This document shows positions 23,584 to 32,782 of a stretch of 64,000 nt of DNA, piece after piece. The translations under genes and the position numbers were made by a program. Position 1 is the stretch's first letter. Every line of letters starts with the position of its first letter. The notes under the pieces were generated by a model. It saw nothing but the letters and a program-made list of their open reading frames with translations. It had not been told where the DNA came from and ran no database searches. The stretch covers positions 1 through 64,000 of the forward strand of contig CANLVD010000014.1 in assembly GCA_947494445.1 (NCBI GenBank), written 5' to 3'. Source of the stretch: an uncultured Paracoccaceae bacterium. Its GTDB lineage: Bacteria; Pseudomonadota; Alphaproteobacteria; Rhodobacterales; Rhodobacteraceae.

Positions 23584-23690
23584 ATTGGCGCATACGCCAA
23601 TCTACGGTCACTTTTCGCCAAGCTCTGCCCTGCAGAAAAGAAATGCAACGCTTTGGCGTTTTTTTACCGCACTTAGGCAATTCCGCCAAT
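23584..23690. promoter_or_regulatory. Cluster of TTGGCG/CGCCAA elements between regulator and exporter
   Basis: A perfect inverted repeat, ATTGGCG-cata-CGCCAAT (23584-23601), is followed by CGCCAA at 23616-23621, TTGGCG at 23653-23658 and CGCCAA at 23684-23689. Repeated half-sites are typical of AraC-family control regions. They lie in the 191-bp divergent spacer. Confidence 0.45.
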
Positions 23691-23751
23691 CACGAACGCG
23701 TTTTGCACAGGCTAGGAAAGCGAAACTTCTCAGTCTGTCAGAAAGCGCCCA

Positions 23752-24390
23752 ATGTCTATCGACCTCGCCGTTCTCATCGCCTTTGCCAACTTCGCATTCG
23801 TCGCATCAATCACGCCTGGGCCGAACAACCTTATGGTCATGGCTTCCGGGGCGGCCTTCGGGATGCGGGCCACTGTTCCGCATATTGCCGGCATTGCACT
23901 CGGATTTGCGGTCATGCTGTCGGCCGTCGTGTTCGGCCTTGGTGCGATATTGGAGCAATTTCCTGTGCTCTGGGCCATCTTGAAATGGGGTGGCGTCATC
24001 TGGCTTTGCTATCTCGCTTGGCAGCTGGCGCGTCCGGCGCTGTTCTGGAGGCCAACGAACGACAATGCTTTGACGGACACAACAAAAGGGAGGCCTATGA
24101 CAATTATCGAAGCTGCGCTTTTCCAATGGGTGAACCCAAAGTCTTGGGCCATGGCTTTAGCGGTCACCGTGGCCTACGCGGACCTCGCGACGGCGGCCTG
24201 GCAAAGGGCAGTCAGCATGTCGCTTGTCTTTGTCCTGATCGCACCACTTTGCAACGCGGCATGGCTCGTTGCAGGAAGCGCATTGCGATCCCTACTTTCT
24301 GATGCTGTCTGGGGGCGTTTAGCACTTTTGCTAATGGCGGCGCTCATCGTTCTGAGCGCATTGCTCATTGTTTTGGATGGACGTTGGTAG
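23752..24390 (+). CDS. LysE/RhtB-family amino-acid exporter
   Basis: This inner-membrane exporter (212 aa, about six transmembrane segments) begins LIAFANFAFVASITPGPNNLMVMASGAAFG, the RhtB/LysE signature, and continues GIALGFAVMLSAVVFGLG and QWVNPKSWAMALAV. It probably exports an amino acid or a derivative such as a homoserine-like compound. The divergent GlxA/AraC regulator is its likely activator. Confidence 0.92.
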   Translation: MSIDLAVLIAFANFAFVASITPGPNNLMVMASGAAFGMRATVPHIAGIALGFAVMLSAVVFGLGAILEQFPVLWAILKWGGVIWLCYLAWQLARPALFWRPTNDNALTDTTKGRPMTIIEAALFQWVNPKSWAMALAVTVAYADLATAAWQRAVSMSLVFVLIAPLCNAAWLVAGSALRSLLSDAVWGRLALLLMAALIVLSALLIVLDGRW

Positions 24391-24481
24391 AGTGTTCTAT
24401 CTCCTTAAACCAACAATCGAAACGAATTATCGGGTATAATTAACATAGACTTTATTATGCGCCGTTATACTTAGTGTTGCG

Positions 24482-24497
24482 ATAGTATATTATCGTA
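24482..24497. promoter_or_regulatory. AT-rich motif shared with the T4SS promoter (copy 1)
   Basis: ATAGTATATTATCGTA lies 34 bp before the ATG at 24532 and is part of an imperfect palindrome beginning CGATAG at 24480. The same 16-mer, with one C for T change, occurs at 44206-44221 upstream of the T4SS genes. This suggests a common regulator. Confidence 0.5.
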
Positions 24498-24531
24498 TGT
24501 ATGCTGAGCCTTGTCACAGAGGGTCCCCAGC

Positions 24532-25227
24532 ATGCGTCATCTATTCAAGAAGCTCCTCCCCTCGGTCGCAGTCGCTTTAACTGTGACAGGTCTTTCGCTG
24601 CCGATGTCCGCACAAGCGCAGACATACCCGATCGATTGCGCGATCCTCTTGTGTCTTTCGGGCGGTTGGCCTGCTTCAGTTCCTTGCGCCCGAGCCCGCG
24701 CCGAATTCATTCGGCGGATTACGCCCTGGCCCGTGGAACCGCCACTGCAAATCTGGCGCTGTCCCATGGGCGCCTCCTATGAGAGCGATCGGCCATCAAA
24801 CAACGCTGGCCGCATCTTTGAGATCTTGTACCGGCCCGATAGCCGTAGACCACTCCAATCCTTGCCAGTCGACGATCTCGTTCTCGCCGACCGGGCCCTC
24901 CAGCTTATTCAAGACCGCGCGGACATCGATATCAGCGGACCTGAATTCAATTTCGTGCGGTCCATCCGTGTCTATGATGTCCGGTATGCGCGACAGCATG
25001 AATCTGGACGTGACGGCGACTGCAACCGTAGCGCCACCGTGGTCCTCGGCACATACGGAACCCAAGGCGACTTCGCCTGGCAGAGGTCCTCCATCACCGC
25101 CCTACCCTCCGCCCATATCGGCCTCGAACGCTGGGGCCAGAATTGCCCCAGCATCTATCACCGTTCTGTCTTCGTCGACTGGCGTGACTATGAAGGGAAC
25201 TACGGCTTTGAGCAGGTGAACTACTAG
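24532..25227 (+). CDS. Secreted protein of unknown function
   Basis: This 231-aa protein has a clear signal peptide (LPSVAVALTVTGLSLPMSAQA, cleavage near residue 30) and six or more cysteines in the mature part (IDCAILLC, VPCARARAEF, IWRCP, GDCNRS, NCPS), which suggest a disulphide-bonded periplasmic fold. The segment CARARAEFIRRITPWPVEPPLQIWRCPMG recalls a protein often found near Rhodobacteraceae conjugation genes, but I cannot name the family. I use the ATG at 24532 rather than the in-frame TTG at 24511. The upstream motif shared with the T4SS operon supports a conjugation-related role. Confidence 0.65.
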   Translation: MRHLFKKLLPSVAVALTVTGLSLPMSAQAQTYPIDCAILLCLSGGWPASVPCARARAEFIRRITPWPVEPPLQIWRCPMGASYESDRPSNNAGRIFEILYRPDSRRPLQSLPVDDLVLADRALQLIQDRADIDISGPEFNFVRSIRVYDVRYARQHESGRDGDCNRSATVVLGTYGTQGDFAWQRSSITALPSAHIGLERWGQNCPSIYHRSVFVDWRDYEGNYGFEQVNY

Positions 25228-25660
25228 CGCCGACAAAGACAGCGTTGGCATTCATCCGTGTCGGTCTAAGTGCTCGGAGCTACTAAATCACCGGTCGTTC
25301 GCTGCTGTCGATGCCAAGGTCAGCTGAGCGGGACTAACCCGACTTGTGCAGGTGCGGCTATTGCTGGCGCAGCAATTCTCTACTTATGCCGCGTGGTTCT
25401 CTCTGCGATGCGACGCAGGTCGCCGAAGCTGCCGTTCAAGAGCGAGCATCAAGGATCGGGATTCATACCCAGAACATGACCACGGCGGTCAGAGCGCACG
25501 CGGAGAAGAAGACCTTCGGGCGTCTGTCTTAACGGGTCGCGACCCTTCGCCAGTCTATGACCCGGACAACACAGCAGGCTGCGGCTGACGAATGAGGTCC
25601 GGGTGAGCAGCTGCGCTTGCCCTCCCGGTGGATACAACCGTTCCAATTGTGGCGGCTTCG
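25228..25660. other. Degenerate region without a recognisable gene
   Basis: Short ORFs on both strands show no family features. The stretch lies between the secreted-protein gene and the end of an IS5-type remnant and is probably decayed sequence. Confidence 0.4.
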
Positions 25661-26409
25661 ATTGGCTTTGTTCCGCAAATCGGTTGTAGGGCGGTCTCCC
25701 CCATTTCCCCGGACGAACTTATCCTACGGGCACGGTGACAGGAGTGGCAAGCTCGGTGTGCCGTTCAGCACAGCAATACCACCTCCAGTTCGGCAGACTG
25801 GCGCTCGAAATTGCGCGCTATGTGGGATTGGCCAAGCAGCTTGATGCAGTTCATCTTGCTCTCAACTCGGCTCCAGCGGTGGTAGCCGCTACAGCGTCGC
25901 CAGATTGCACGACCCAGACACTTCTAAGTCCGCAAGGCTTCGTTGCGCGCAACGGCACCAGAGCCTGTCGGTTTCCACGGCCTGGCGATCTGGCGAGGCG
26001 GGACGACGGCAGCGGCACCGCGAGCAGCAGTCGCTTTATGGCACTTTCGGGTGTCGTAGGCACCGTTGGCTGTGACGCTACCGATCTCATGATCAGGCCG
26101 TTTCTGGGCTAGCAGTTCTGACAATATGGGCGCGGCAGCAGTGTTGCTGCTCGTGATCTCGACGGCCCGGATTTCCAGTGTATCTTCATCAATATCGATG
26201 TGTATTTTGCGCCAGTTACGCAGGTTCGTGCCACCATCCTTTCGGGTATTCCATTCCCCTTCGCCTTCGGCTTTGTTGCCGGTGCCGGCGATGAGCAAGT
26301 TTAGTGGTCCTTTGCTCCCACGATAGGGGGCGCTCAAATTCAACGTTCGTTGACGGCGGCACAAGGAACTGAAGCCTGGTACTGGACGCTTATAACCCAG
26401 CTGGACCAA
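25661..26409 (-). pseudogene. Decayed IS5-family transposase and element remnant
   Basis: The minus strand encodes a typical IS5-family DDE core: CRRQRTLNLSAPYRG, KAEGEGEWNTRKDGG, WRKIHIDIDEDTLEIRAVEI, VTANGAYDTRKCH, PPRQIARPW and ARNEALRT. The frame is then broken by a TAG at about 25922, after which IWRRCSGYHRWSRVESKMNC and KLLGQSHIARNFERQ continue, and another frameshift follows near 25765. The N-terminus before CRRQ is missing or replaced. At 25664-25680 the plus strand reads GGCTTTGTTCCGCAAAT, close to an IS5-type terminal repeat; no partner end is visible on the other side. The element is dead. Confidence 0.75.
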
Positions 26410-26759
26410 GGTTTCCGTCCCGAAGGCGATGTTATCCTGACGTTCGTCGTCGGAGAGCTTCAGGGGGCACTAGAACGGTACGAGCGATCGAACAGGCGTA
26501 CACGCGGATTACGTAATCAACTCTGAACCGACCGATCTGACAACGATGACACTCCATGCCGATGCATTGGAGTTTGTGATCGATCCAACGGCCCTTAGTT
26601 CGTTGCTGAGGCGATGCAGGATTGGCTTCGACGCATAGGCATCATGCCGATCCGCATCCACAAGATGGTTCTGACAGCCCGGTATCGATTAGTCGCTTCG
26701 AGGTCTTCGCTTGAAAGTGAAAGGCAGCACTGCACAGTGACTGTCAAAGGGGCAATTCT
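26410..26759. other. Degenerate sequence upstream of the IS5 remnant
   Basis: This contains only short frames without recognisable motifs and no intact terminal repeat. It is probably part of the disrupted element or of the gene it damaged. Confidence 0.35.
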
Positions 26760-27374
26760 TCAGGGAAAGTATCCGTGCAGGATGGCGTCAATTTCCTTTA
26801 GGGTCTCTTTTACAGCGCGTTCGATATCTGGTTGTGGCTTGTACAATAGGGCAAGAAATGCGGCATTGATTGTATTAAAGACTGTCTTTCCAAGTGAATT
26901 GGGGTCTCCTACATCCTTCAATTCACCTTTTTCGGCGAGTTCTTCTATGATCGATCCGACCTGCATTGCGAGGCGTCTCTCGATCGTGAGGTAGCCTTGT
27001 CCGAAACGGGCATTCGGATGCAGTACCGACAATGCGATGACCTGCCTCCACTCGTTCTTACCCATGAAATTTAGTGGATTATTCAGGTAAAGCAAAACGA
27101 GGTTGTGCATCACCGATCTTGCGTCGAACGGTGGCTCGCGAAGAAGTTCCTCGCCTGCGAGGAATACGCTCTCGCCCTCGTCAACCACTATCGCCAGCAA
27201 AATTTCGGACTTGGTCTCATAGTAGTTGTAAACAGTTCCAACGGAAACTTCTGCCAGTTCTGCGATCGCCTCCATACTCGTTGCTTCATAGCCTTGGTCA
27301 GCGAACAATTTCGAGGCGGCGGAGATCATCCGCCGTCGGCGATCGGCTTTTTGCTTTTCTCTTAGACCAGACAT
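26760..27374 (-). CDS. TetR-family regulator of the ABC importer region
   Basis: The TetR helix-turn-helix (MISAASKLFADQGYEATSMEAIAELAEVSVGTVYNYYETKSEILLAIV) is followed by a helical ligand domain. I use the ATG at 27374 (204 aa, MSGLREKQK), which follows AAGAGG, rather than a longer frame that runs through the operator. It is divergent from a polyamine-type ABC transporter operon, separated by an operator-like repeat, so it probably represses that operon. Confidence 0.88.
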   Translation of the reverse strand: MSGLREKQKADRRRRMISAASKLFADQGYEATSMEAIAELAEVSVGTVYNYYETKSEILLAIVVDEGESVFLAGEELLREPPFDARSVMHNLVLLYLNNPLNFMGKNEWRQVIALSVLHPNARFGQGYLTIERRLAMQVGSIIEELAEKGELKDVGDPNSLGKTVFNTINAAFLALLYKPQPDIERAVKETLKEIDAILHGYFP

Positions 27375-27397
27375 TTTACCTCTTGACAGAATTATTA

Positions 27398-27446
27398 CGT
27401 CAAACCTAAGTTTATAGTCAACTATAAAATTAGTCGTCAAACTAAG
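27398..27446. promoter_or_regulatory. Operator region between the TetR and ABC transporter genes
   Basis: TTTATAGT-CA-ACTATAAA (27411-27428) is a perfect 8-bp inverted repeat. It is flanked by a direct repeat, CGTCAAACCTAAG (27398-27410) and CGTCAAACTAAG (27435-27446). The arrangement gives a symmetric TetR site within the divergent promoter. Confidence 0.5.
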
Positions 27447-27486
27447 TCGGAAGTAAAACGGCGGCTCCGCAGAAGGGGAGAACATC

Positions 27487-28584
27487 ATGAAAGGTCGAAG
27501 CAAGAAATTGTATGATCGTCGCTCGGTCATGCTGAGAGGCTCGGCAGCAATCGGTGTAAGTGCTCTCGCAGCACCGACTGTGCTGCGTGCACAAGAACGA
27601 CGTTTGTCGGTCGGCGCGTTTGGGGGCTACTTCAACGATGCTTTCGTTGAAAGCGTTTATCCCGCTTTTACAGAGGCAACTGGCATTGAGGTAACGCCAG
27701 TAGAACAACCAACCAGCGAAGTCTGGCTGGTTCAAATTCTCAACTCGGCCAGAGCAGGGCAAGCGCCAGCGGATGTGTCCATGTTGTCAGGCATTTCTTT
27801 GACACGCGCGATGCGCCAAGATGCCCTACAAAGATTTGACGAAAGTCGCATCACGAACATTGTTGAGCTCAAGCCTGAGTTTGTTGCTCGGGACCGAGAA
27901 GATGGTGTGCGCGGTGTCGGTGCGACGGCTTGGTACACAACCCTGTGCACGAACACCGAGACCTATCCGTCCGCGCCCGAGAGTTGGGCGGAACTTTGGG
28001 ATAGAAAAAACGAGGGCAGAGTGGCAGCATTAGCTTTGCCGACAAGTGCATTCCTCCTTGAGATCACCGCCAAGACATTCTTTGCTTCCGACACGGACAT
28101 TCTGGACAGCCGAGAAGGCCTCGAAGTCTTGTTTGGTAAGCTGGAAGAAATCGTGCCCAATGTCCGACTTTGGTACCGTGACGATGGGCAGTTCCAGAGC
28201 GCGTTGCAGTCAGGTGAAGTTCCCATGGGCCAATTCTATCATGACGTGACAATGATCGCGGCAGAAGAGGGGTTCCCAGTTAGATCTACTTTCCCAAAAG
28301 AAGGCGGAGTCGTGGATTTCGGTTCGTGGGTGGTGCCAAATGCCGTCAAAAACGTGGATGAAGCGGCAGAGTTCATCAATTTCATGTGCCTTCCTGAAAC
28401 GCAGGCGCTGATCACGCGAAATGTGTTCACAGCTCCTGTCGTTCCGAGAAGCTCAACCGACCTCACCGACGCAGAGTTTGAAGCGGTCGCGAGCGAAATT
28501 GGCCCTGTCGTGCCGAGGCACGATATCTATGATGTTCATGGTGACTGGATAGCAGATCGTTGGTCTCGAATGATAAGCGGCTGA
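27487..28584 (+). CDS. ABC transporter substrate-binding protein (PotD-like)
   Basis: This periplasmic binding protein of the spermidine/putrescine-type family has 365 aa. The N-terminus DRRSVMLRGSAAIGVSALAAPTVLRAQ is a Tat-type signal. The mature protein starts RLSVGAFGGYFNDAFVESVYPAFTEATGIEV, typical of PotD/iron-type binding folds. It is first in an operon with an ATPase and two permeases. The gene order beside a sarcosine oxidase operon suggests an N-methylated amine or polyamine-like ligand rather than a proven polyamine. A GGGGAG site precedes the ATG. Confidence 0.88.
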   Translation: MKGRSKKLYDRRSVMLRGSAAIGVSALAAPTVLRAQERRLSVGAFGGYFNDAFVESVYPAFTEATGIEVTPVEQPTSEVWLVQILNSARAGQAPADVSMLSGISLTRAMRQDALQRFDESRITNIVELKPEFVARDREDGVRGVGATAWYTTLCTNTETYPSAPESWAELWDRKNEGRVAALALPTSAFLLEITAKTFFASDTDILDSREGLEVLFGKLEEIVPNVRLWYRDDGQFQSALQSGEVPMGQFYHDVTMIAAEEGFPVRSTFPKEGGVVDFGSWVVPNAVKNVDEAAEFINFMCLPETQALITRNVFTAPVVPRSSTDLTDAEFEAVASEIGPVVPRHDIYDVHGDWIADRWSRMISG

Positions 28585-28605
28585 CGGAAGAGATCAGAGT
28601 GTTGC

Positions 28606-29664
28606 ATGTCGGGCCTTAGAATATCCGCGGTTTCGAAGTCATTTGGTCAGTTTGCCGCACTGAGGGATATTGATCTGGACTTTGATAGTGGAGAACTGGT
28701 GACATTCCTCGGTCCCTCCGGGTGCGGCAAGACAACGCTTCTTCGAATAGTATCCGGTTTGGAGACTGCCGATACCGGCCAGATTGTTCTCAAAGGCGAA
28801 GACGTCACCTATAGACCGACCCATTTGCGAAACATTGGAATGGTGTTTCAGTCGTTGGCGATGTTCCCGCACCTTACTGTCGCCGAGAACATCGCATACG
28901 GTCTTCGACTACGCGGCATGTCGCGCGAAAAATCCAAGAAACGCGTTGGGGATCTGCTCGAACTGGTGCAATTGCCTGGCATTGAGAACAACAGCGTTTC
29001 CACATTGTCAGGAGGGCAGAAGCAGCGCGTTGCAATTGCCCGCGCTCTGGCCCTGGAGCCTGACCTGTTCCTCTTGGATGAGCCGATGTCTGCACTAGAT
29101 GCAAATCTGCGTGACGACATGCAGATTGAGTTACGCAAGTTGCAGCAGTCTCTGGGCGTTACCACAATTGTGGTCACTCATGATCAGACTGAAGCGATGA
29201 CACTGTCAGATACCATTGTTGTTCTGGGTAACACTTGCGTCCAGCAAGTAGGTTCGCCAATTGAAATCTATAAGATGCCAAAGAACAGGTTTGTCGCGGA
29301 GTTTGTCGGAGCCGGCAACTTCCTTTTAGGCGTTCTCGCTGACCGAAGTACCGTAACAGTTGGTGGCGAGAGTTTTCGAATCGGCAGCGCGGCCCCCGAT
29401 GTTTCCGTTGGTGCCAGTGTAACAGTCTTGTGCCGACCAGAAGAGCTTGTGGTCGTTCAGGGCGATGAAACCGTCCTGCCGAATTCACTGCCAGCGAAAG
29501 TGACGTTCATCCGAGACATAGGTCATACGGTGGAAATCCTGTTGGATCTAAAGGGACAAGAACTTCTTTCGATTATGGCTCCAAGAGACTGCCCAGACGT
29601 TCGCGTAGGTCAAGACGTTAATGTTCGCTTTCCGCCAGAACACTGTCGCGCAATGTTGGCATGA
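28606..29664 (+). CDS. ABC transporter ATP-binding protein (PotA-like)
   Basis: This ATPase subunit of an importer has 352 aa. Walker A is GPSGCGKTT (36-44), the Q-loop VFQSLAMFPHLTVAENIAYGL follows, the signature is LSGGQKQRVAIARALA, and Walker B with D-loop is LFLLDEPMSALD. The switch His is in VVTHDQTEAM. The C-terminal TOBE domain (about 270-350) marks the PotA/MalK-like group. It sits 21 bp after the binding-protein gene. Confidence 0.95.
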   Translation: MSGLRISAVSKSFGQFAALRDIDLDFDSGELVTFLGPSGCGKTTLLRIVSGLETADTGQIVLKGEDVTYRPTHLRNIGMVFQSLAMFPHLTVAENIAYGLRLRGMSREKSKKRVGDLLELVQLPGIENNSVSTLSGGQKQRVAIARALALEPDLFLLDEPMSALDANLRDDMQIELRKLQQSLGVTTIVVTHDQTEAMTLSDTIVVLGNTCVQQVGSPIEIYKMPKNRFVAEFVGAGNFLLGVLADRSTVTVGGESFRIGSAAPDVSVGASVTVLCRPEELVVVQGDETVLPNSLPAKVTFIRDIGHTVEILLDLKGQELLSIMAPRDCPDVRVGQDVNVRFPPEHCRAMLA

Positions 29665-29667
29665 AAC

Positions 29668-30504
29668 ATGGCTAGCGCAATAAGAGCTCACGTTAGCGCG
29701 GTGGTGCTACTTGCGGTGCCGACGATGGTAGTTGTTCTGCTCTCGGTGGTGCCTATCTTTTTTGTCTTCAGTGATAGTCTCGGTGGAACCGCAAACGAAG
29801 GTGTCGGGTTGGCCAACTATGAGCGCTTCACGACTTCAATATTTGCAAAACAGACCTGGTTCTCGATCACGCTTGCCGCACTTGTTTCGATCGTGTCCGT
29901 CGGATTGGTTGCGCCTTTCACCTATCTGCTAACTGGTTTGCCAAAGACTTGGCAATCGCTTTGGCTTATCTACCTGCTTGCCCAGATTTCTCTCTCTGAG
30001 GTTTTGATCGCTTTCGCGTGGCAAATTTTGCTGTCGAATACAACGGGTATCACCCAGGTCTTCATCTGGTCAGGGCTCATGACTTCAACTTCGTCCCTTA
30101 CTCCTTCCTTCGGTGCGGTCGTTGTTGCCTTGACGTATTTGTCTGTCCCGTTCGCTGTGCTTGTCCTTTATCCAAGCTTCTCTCGGCTTGATAGACGTGT
30201 CGTCGAAGCTGCTCGCACACTAGGCGCAAGTTCCGTTCGTGCCTTCATGACAATAGTCCTGCCGATGATGACAAAGCCGATAATGACAGCTTTAATGACA
30301 CTCTTCATTCTCAACCTTGGGGCAATCATCGTGCCGCAAATCCTTGGGCGACCGCGCCATTGGACCTTGGCGGTACACATCACAGACCAAGCGTTGTTTC
30401 AATTCAACACTGCTTTTGCAAGCGCGCTGGCAATAATTCTGCTGATCCTCAGCGCAGCCATGCTCGTCTTCTTGCGGCGGTATGGCCAGACGGCGAGCCG
30501 CTAA
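29668..30504 (+). CDS. ABC transporter permease (PotB-like)
   Basis: This integral membrane subunit (278 aa, six predicted helices) has the cytoplasmic EAA loop EAARTLGASSVRAFMTIVLPMMTKP for contact with the ATPase. It starts 3 bp after the ATPase stop. It pairs with the following permease as the PotB/PotC-type heterodimer. Confidence 0.93.
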   Translation: MASAIRAHVSAVVLLAVPTMVVVLLSVVPIFFVFSDSLGGTANEGVGLANYERFTTSIFAKQTWFSITLAALVSIVSVGLVAPFTYLLTGLPKTWQSLWLIYLLAQISLSEVLIAFAWQILLSNTTGITQVFIWSGLMTSTSSLTPSFGAVVVALTYLSVPFAVLVLYPSFSRLDRRVVEAARTLGASSVRAFMTIVLPMMTKPIMTALMTLFILNLGAIIVPQILGRPRHWTLAVHITDQALFQFNTAFASALAIILLILSAAMLVFLRRYGQTASR

Positions 30505-30505
30505 G

Positions 30506-31294
30506 ATGTCCCGTACTTCCCTTAGCTATTTGTTCCTGTTCGCGCTCTTCTGTATGGGGCCTTTAGCGGTCATCTTCGCGGTATCGGTAACGGAAGCCCG
30601 AGCGCTGACCTTTCCTCCTCAAGGGTTTTCGTTTCGTTGGTTCGTAGAGATATTCTCTGATGAGGCATGGTTTACAGCGTTGCGCAACAGCGTACTCATC
30701 GCGCTGAGCGCCGCAACATTGGCCACATTTTTGGCGCTGCCCATATCATACTACGCGTGGAGGCACGGGTTGAGGTTTGCAAAGGCTCTTGCTGCACTCG
30801 GTGTCTTACCCTTTCTGCTGCCTCCGGTCATTCTTTCTCTGGGCTTGTTGCTTTTGTTCACTTCCCTGACATGGCACGGGTACTTCATCAATGGTGTGCT
30901 CGCACACACGATCTACCTGATTGCATTGCCAATCGTCATCGTTTCACTTGGCTTGGAGAGTATTGAACGCTCAGTGTTGGAGGCTGGTTCAACTCTGGGT
31001 GCTGATGATGCAAAAGTATTCCGAACAATCGTTGTTCCCTTGACTGTCCCCTTTGTGATCACAGCCTTTGCTTTCTGCATCGTGTTGAGCCTGAACGAGT
31101 ACATCATCATGTTGATGACGGTAGGCTTCACATACGAAACTCTGCCGATCAAAATTTTCAACGCCTTACGCTACGGATACTCGCCTGTCCTGGCGTCAGT
31201 CGCCGTCATGTTCACTCTGCTCAACATTGCGGTGTTCGGAGCAGTAGCGGTCTTTTCCGACTTGCCAAAGCTATTGGGTGCGACAGAGAGATAG
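30506..31294 (+). CDS. ABC transporter permease (PotC-like)
   Basis: This is the second membrane subunit (262 aa, six helices) with EAA loop EAGSTLGADDAKVFRTIVVPLTVP. The ATG at 30506 follows the previous stop by one base; an upstream in-frame start inside that gene is less likely. Its 3' end overlaps the convergent aldehyde dehydrogenase by 24 bp, so the transporter and sox operons are packed tail to tail. Confidence 0.93.
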   Translation: MSRTSLSYLFLFALFCMGPLAVIFAVSVTEARALTFPPQGFSFRWFVEIFSDEAWFTALRNSVLIALSAATLATFLALPISYYAWRHGLRFAKALAALGVLPFLLPPVILSLGLLLLFTSLTWHGYFINGVLAHTIYLIALPIVIVSLGLESIERSVLEAGSTLGADDAKVFRTIVVPLTVPFVITAFAFCIVLSLNEYIIMLMTVGFTYETLPIKIFNALRYGYSPVLASVAVMFTLLNIAVFGAVAVFSDLPKLLGATER

Positions 31295-32782
31295 TTGGCT
31301 CGAAACGCTTTGCGCAACCGTCTTGACTTGTTGAAACTCCGCGATGCCATGTCGGCCACCCTCGCGGCCGACCCCTGAGGCTTTGTATCCGCCGAACGGA
31401 GCACCATCGGGGATGGGTGCACCGTTTATACGAACGGTTCCAACGCGGAGCTTTGAAGCAACGCGGGCCGCTCGGTTCATATCCGCACTCTCCACATAGG
31501 CGGCAAGTCCATACTGCGACTCATTTGCAAGTCGGATGGCTTCTTCCTCGGTATCGAAAGGAATGATAACAAGTACCGGCCCAAAGATCTCTTCCTGAGC
31601 AATCGCCATTTCGTTCGATACATCGGCAAACACGGTCGGCCGTGCGTAATAGCCTTCATTGTGTCCAACTGGGCGACCGAGGCCTCCAGTAACCAGCCGC
31701 GCGCCCTCGGAGATGCCCTTTTGGATCATGGTCTGTACATGGTCAAACTGTGTGCTGTTAACCAGCGGACCGATGTGATTGCCGTTCTCGCATGGCGGTC
31801 CAACCTTCTGGTTTTCAGCAATTGTTGTTGCAAGAGCAACGGCATCTTCATATCGACTGCGTTGAACAAACATGCGTGTTGGAGCGTCGCAGGATTGCCC
31901 TGAATTCTCGAAGCAATAGGTAACGCCCCGTTGGACCGCTTCTGGAAGATCGATATCTTCAAAGAGAATGTTGGCCGATTTTCCCCCCAACTCGGTCGCG
32001 ACTCTGGTTACGTTTTGGGCCGCTAAAGCGGCAACGGACTTGCCCGCCCGAGTTGAGCCGGTGAACGACACCATGGCGACATCCGGGTGCCCCACCAGAG
32101 CCGAGCCAGCCTCAGGACCCGTGCCTTGAACCATATTGAATACCCCAGGAGGTAGATCAGATTCTTCCACAATCTTCGCAAAAAGAGCGGCGCTCATCGG
32201 GGTAACTTCGCTCGGCTTCAGAACCATGGTGCAGCCGGCTGCAAGGGCTGCCAGAACTTTTAGAGCGATTTGATTTGGTGGCCAGTTCCAGGGTGTAATC
32301 AACCCACAAACTCCAATAGGTTCGTGCCGAAGAATCGAAATATCATCAAAGCGCTCCTCGAAACGGAAATCTGAAAGAGCACGCATGAAGTCCACCACAT
32401 GCGCGAGGACAACATCACAATGCCCATCCTTAGCAAGATCAATCGGAGCACCAAGTTCGATGGCCAAAAGTTCGGACATCGCTGTGGCGTTCATCTGAAA
32501 TGCTGACCCAAAACGAGAGATTGCTGACAGGCGGTCATCACGTGAGGCAAATTGGAAACTTTCGAACCGCGACCTAGCAGCTTCGACGGCCCGAAACACA
32601 TCAGCCTGGTTAGCCATTGAGCATCGCGCGATCTCACACTCGCTAGACGGATCGATAATTGGATGGGTCGCGTCACCGATGGGCGCTTCCCATTTGCCGT
32701 TGATGAAGAAGCGGTTGAGGTAGGGTCTGATCTCCTGAAGGCTTTCAGCGTAGACCATAGCCGTTCTAGACTCCACATTCAT
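31271..32782 (-). CDS. Aldehyde dehydrogenase
   Basis: This is an NAD(P)-dependent aldehyde dehydrogenase of 503 aa. The motifs are ITPWNWPPN (Asn166), FTGSTRAGK, catalytic Glu264 in ATELGGKSANI, nucleophile Cys298 in NSGQSCDAPTR, and EEIFGPVL. The ATG at 32782 follows GGAG and overlaps the soxG stop (ATGA); the longer frame reaching 32995 is rejected. As last gene of the sox operon it may oxidise formaldehyde or an aldehyde derived from the demethylated amine; the substrate is not determined by sequence. Confidence 0.92.
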   Translation of the reverse strand: MNVESRTAMVYAESLQEIRPYLNRFFINGKWEAPIGDATHPIIDPSSECEIARCSMANQADVFRAVEAARSRFESFQFASRDDRLSAISRFGSAFQMNATAMSELLAIELGAPIDLAKDGHCDVVLAHVVDFMRALSDFRFEERFDDISILRHEPIGVCGLITPWNWPPNQIALKVLAALAAGCTMVLKPSEVTPMSAALFAKIVEESDLPPGVFNMVQGTGPEAGSALVGHPDVAMVSFTGSTRAGKSVAALAAQNVTRVATELGGKSANILFEDIDLPEAVQRGVTYCFENSGQSCDAPTRMFVQRSRYEDAVALATTIAENQKVGPPCENGNHIGPLVNSTQFDHVQTMIQKGISEGARLVTGGLGRPVGHNEGYYARPTVFADVSNEMAIAQEEIFGPVLVIIPFDTEEEAIRLANESQYGLAAYVESADMNRAARVASKLRVGTVRINGAPIPDGAPFGGYKASGVGREGGRHGIAEFQQVKTVAQSVSSQLSLCRTQ

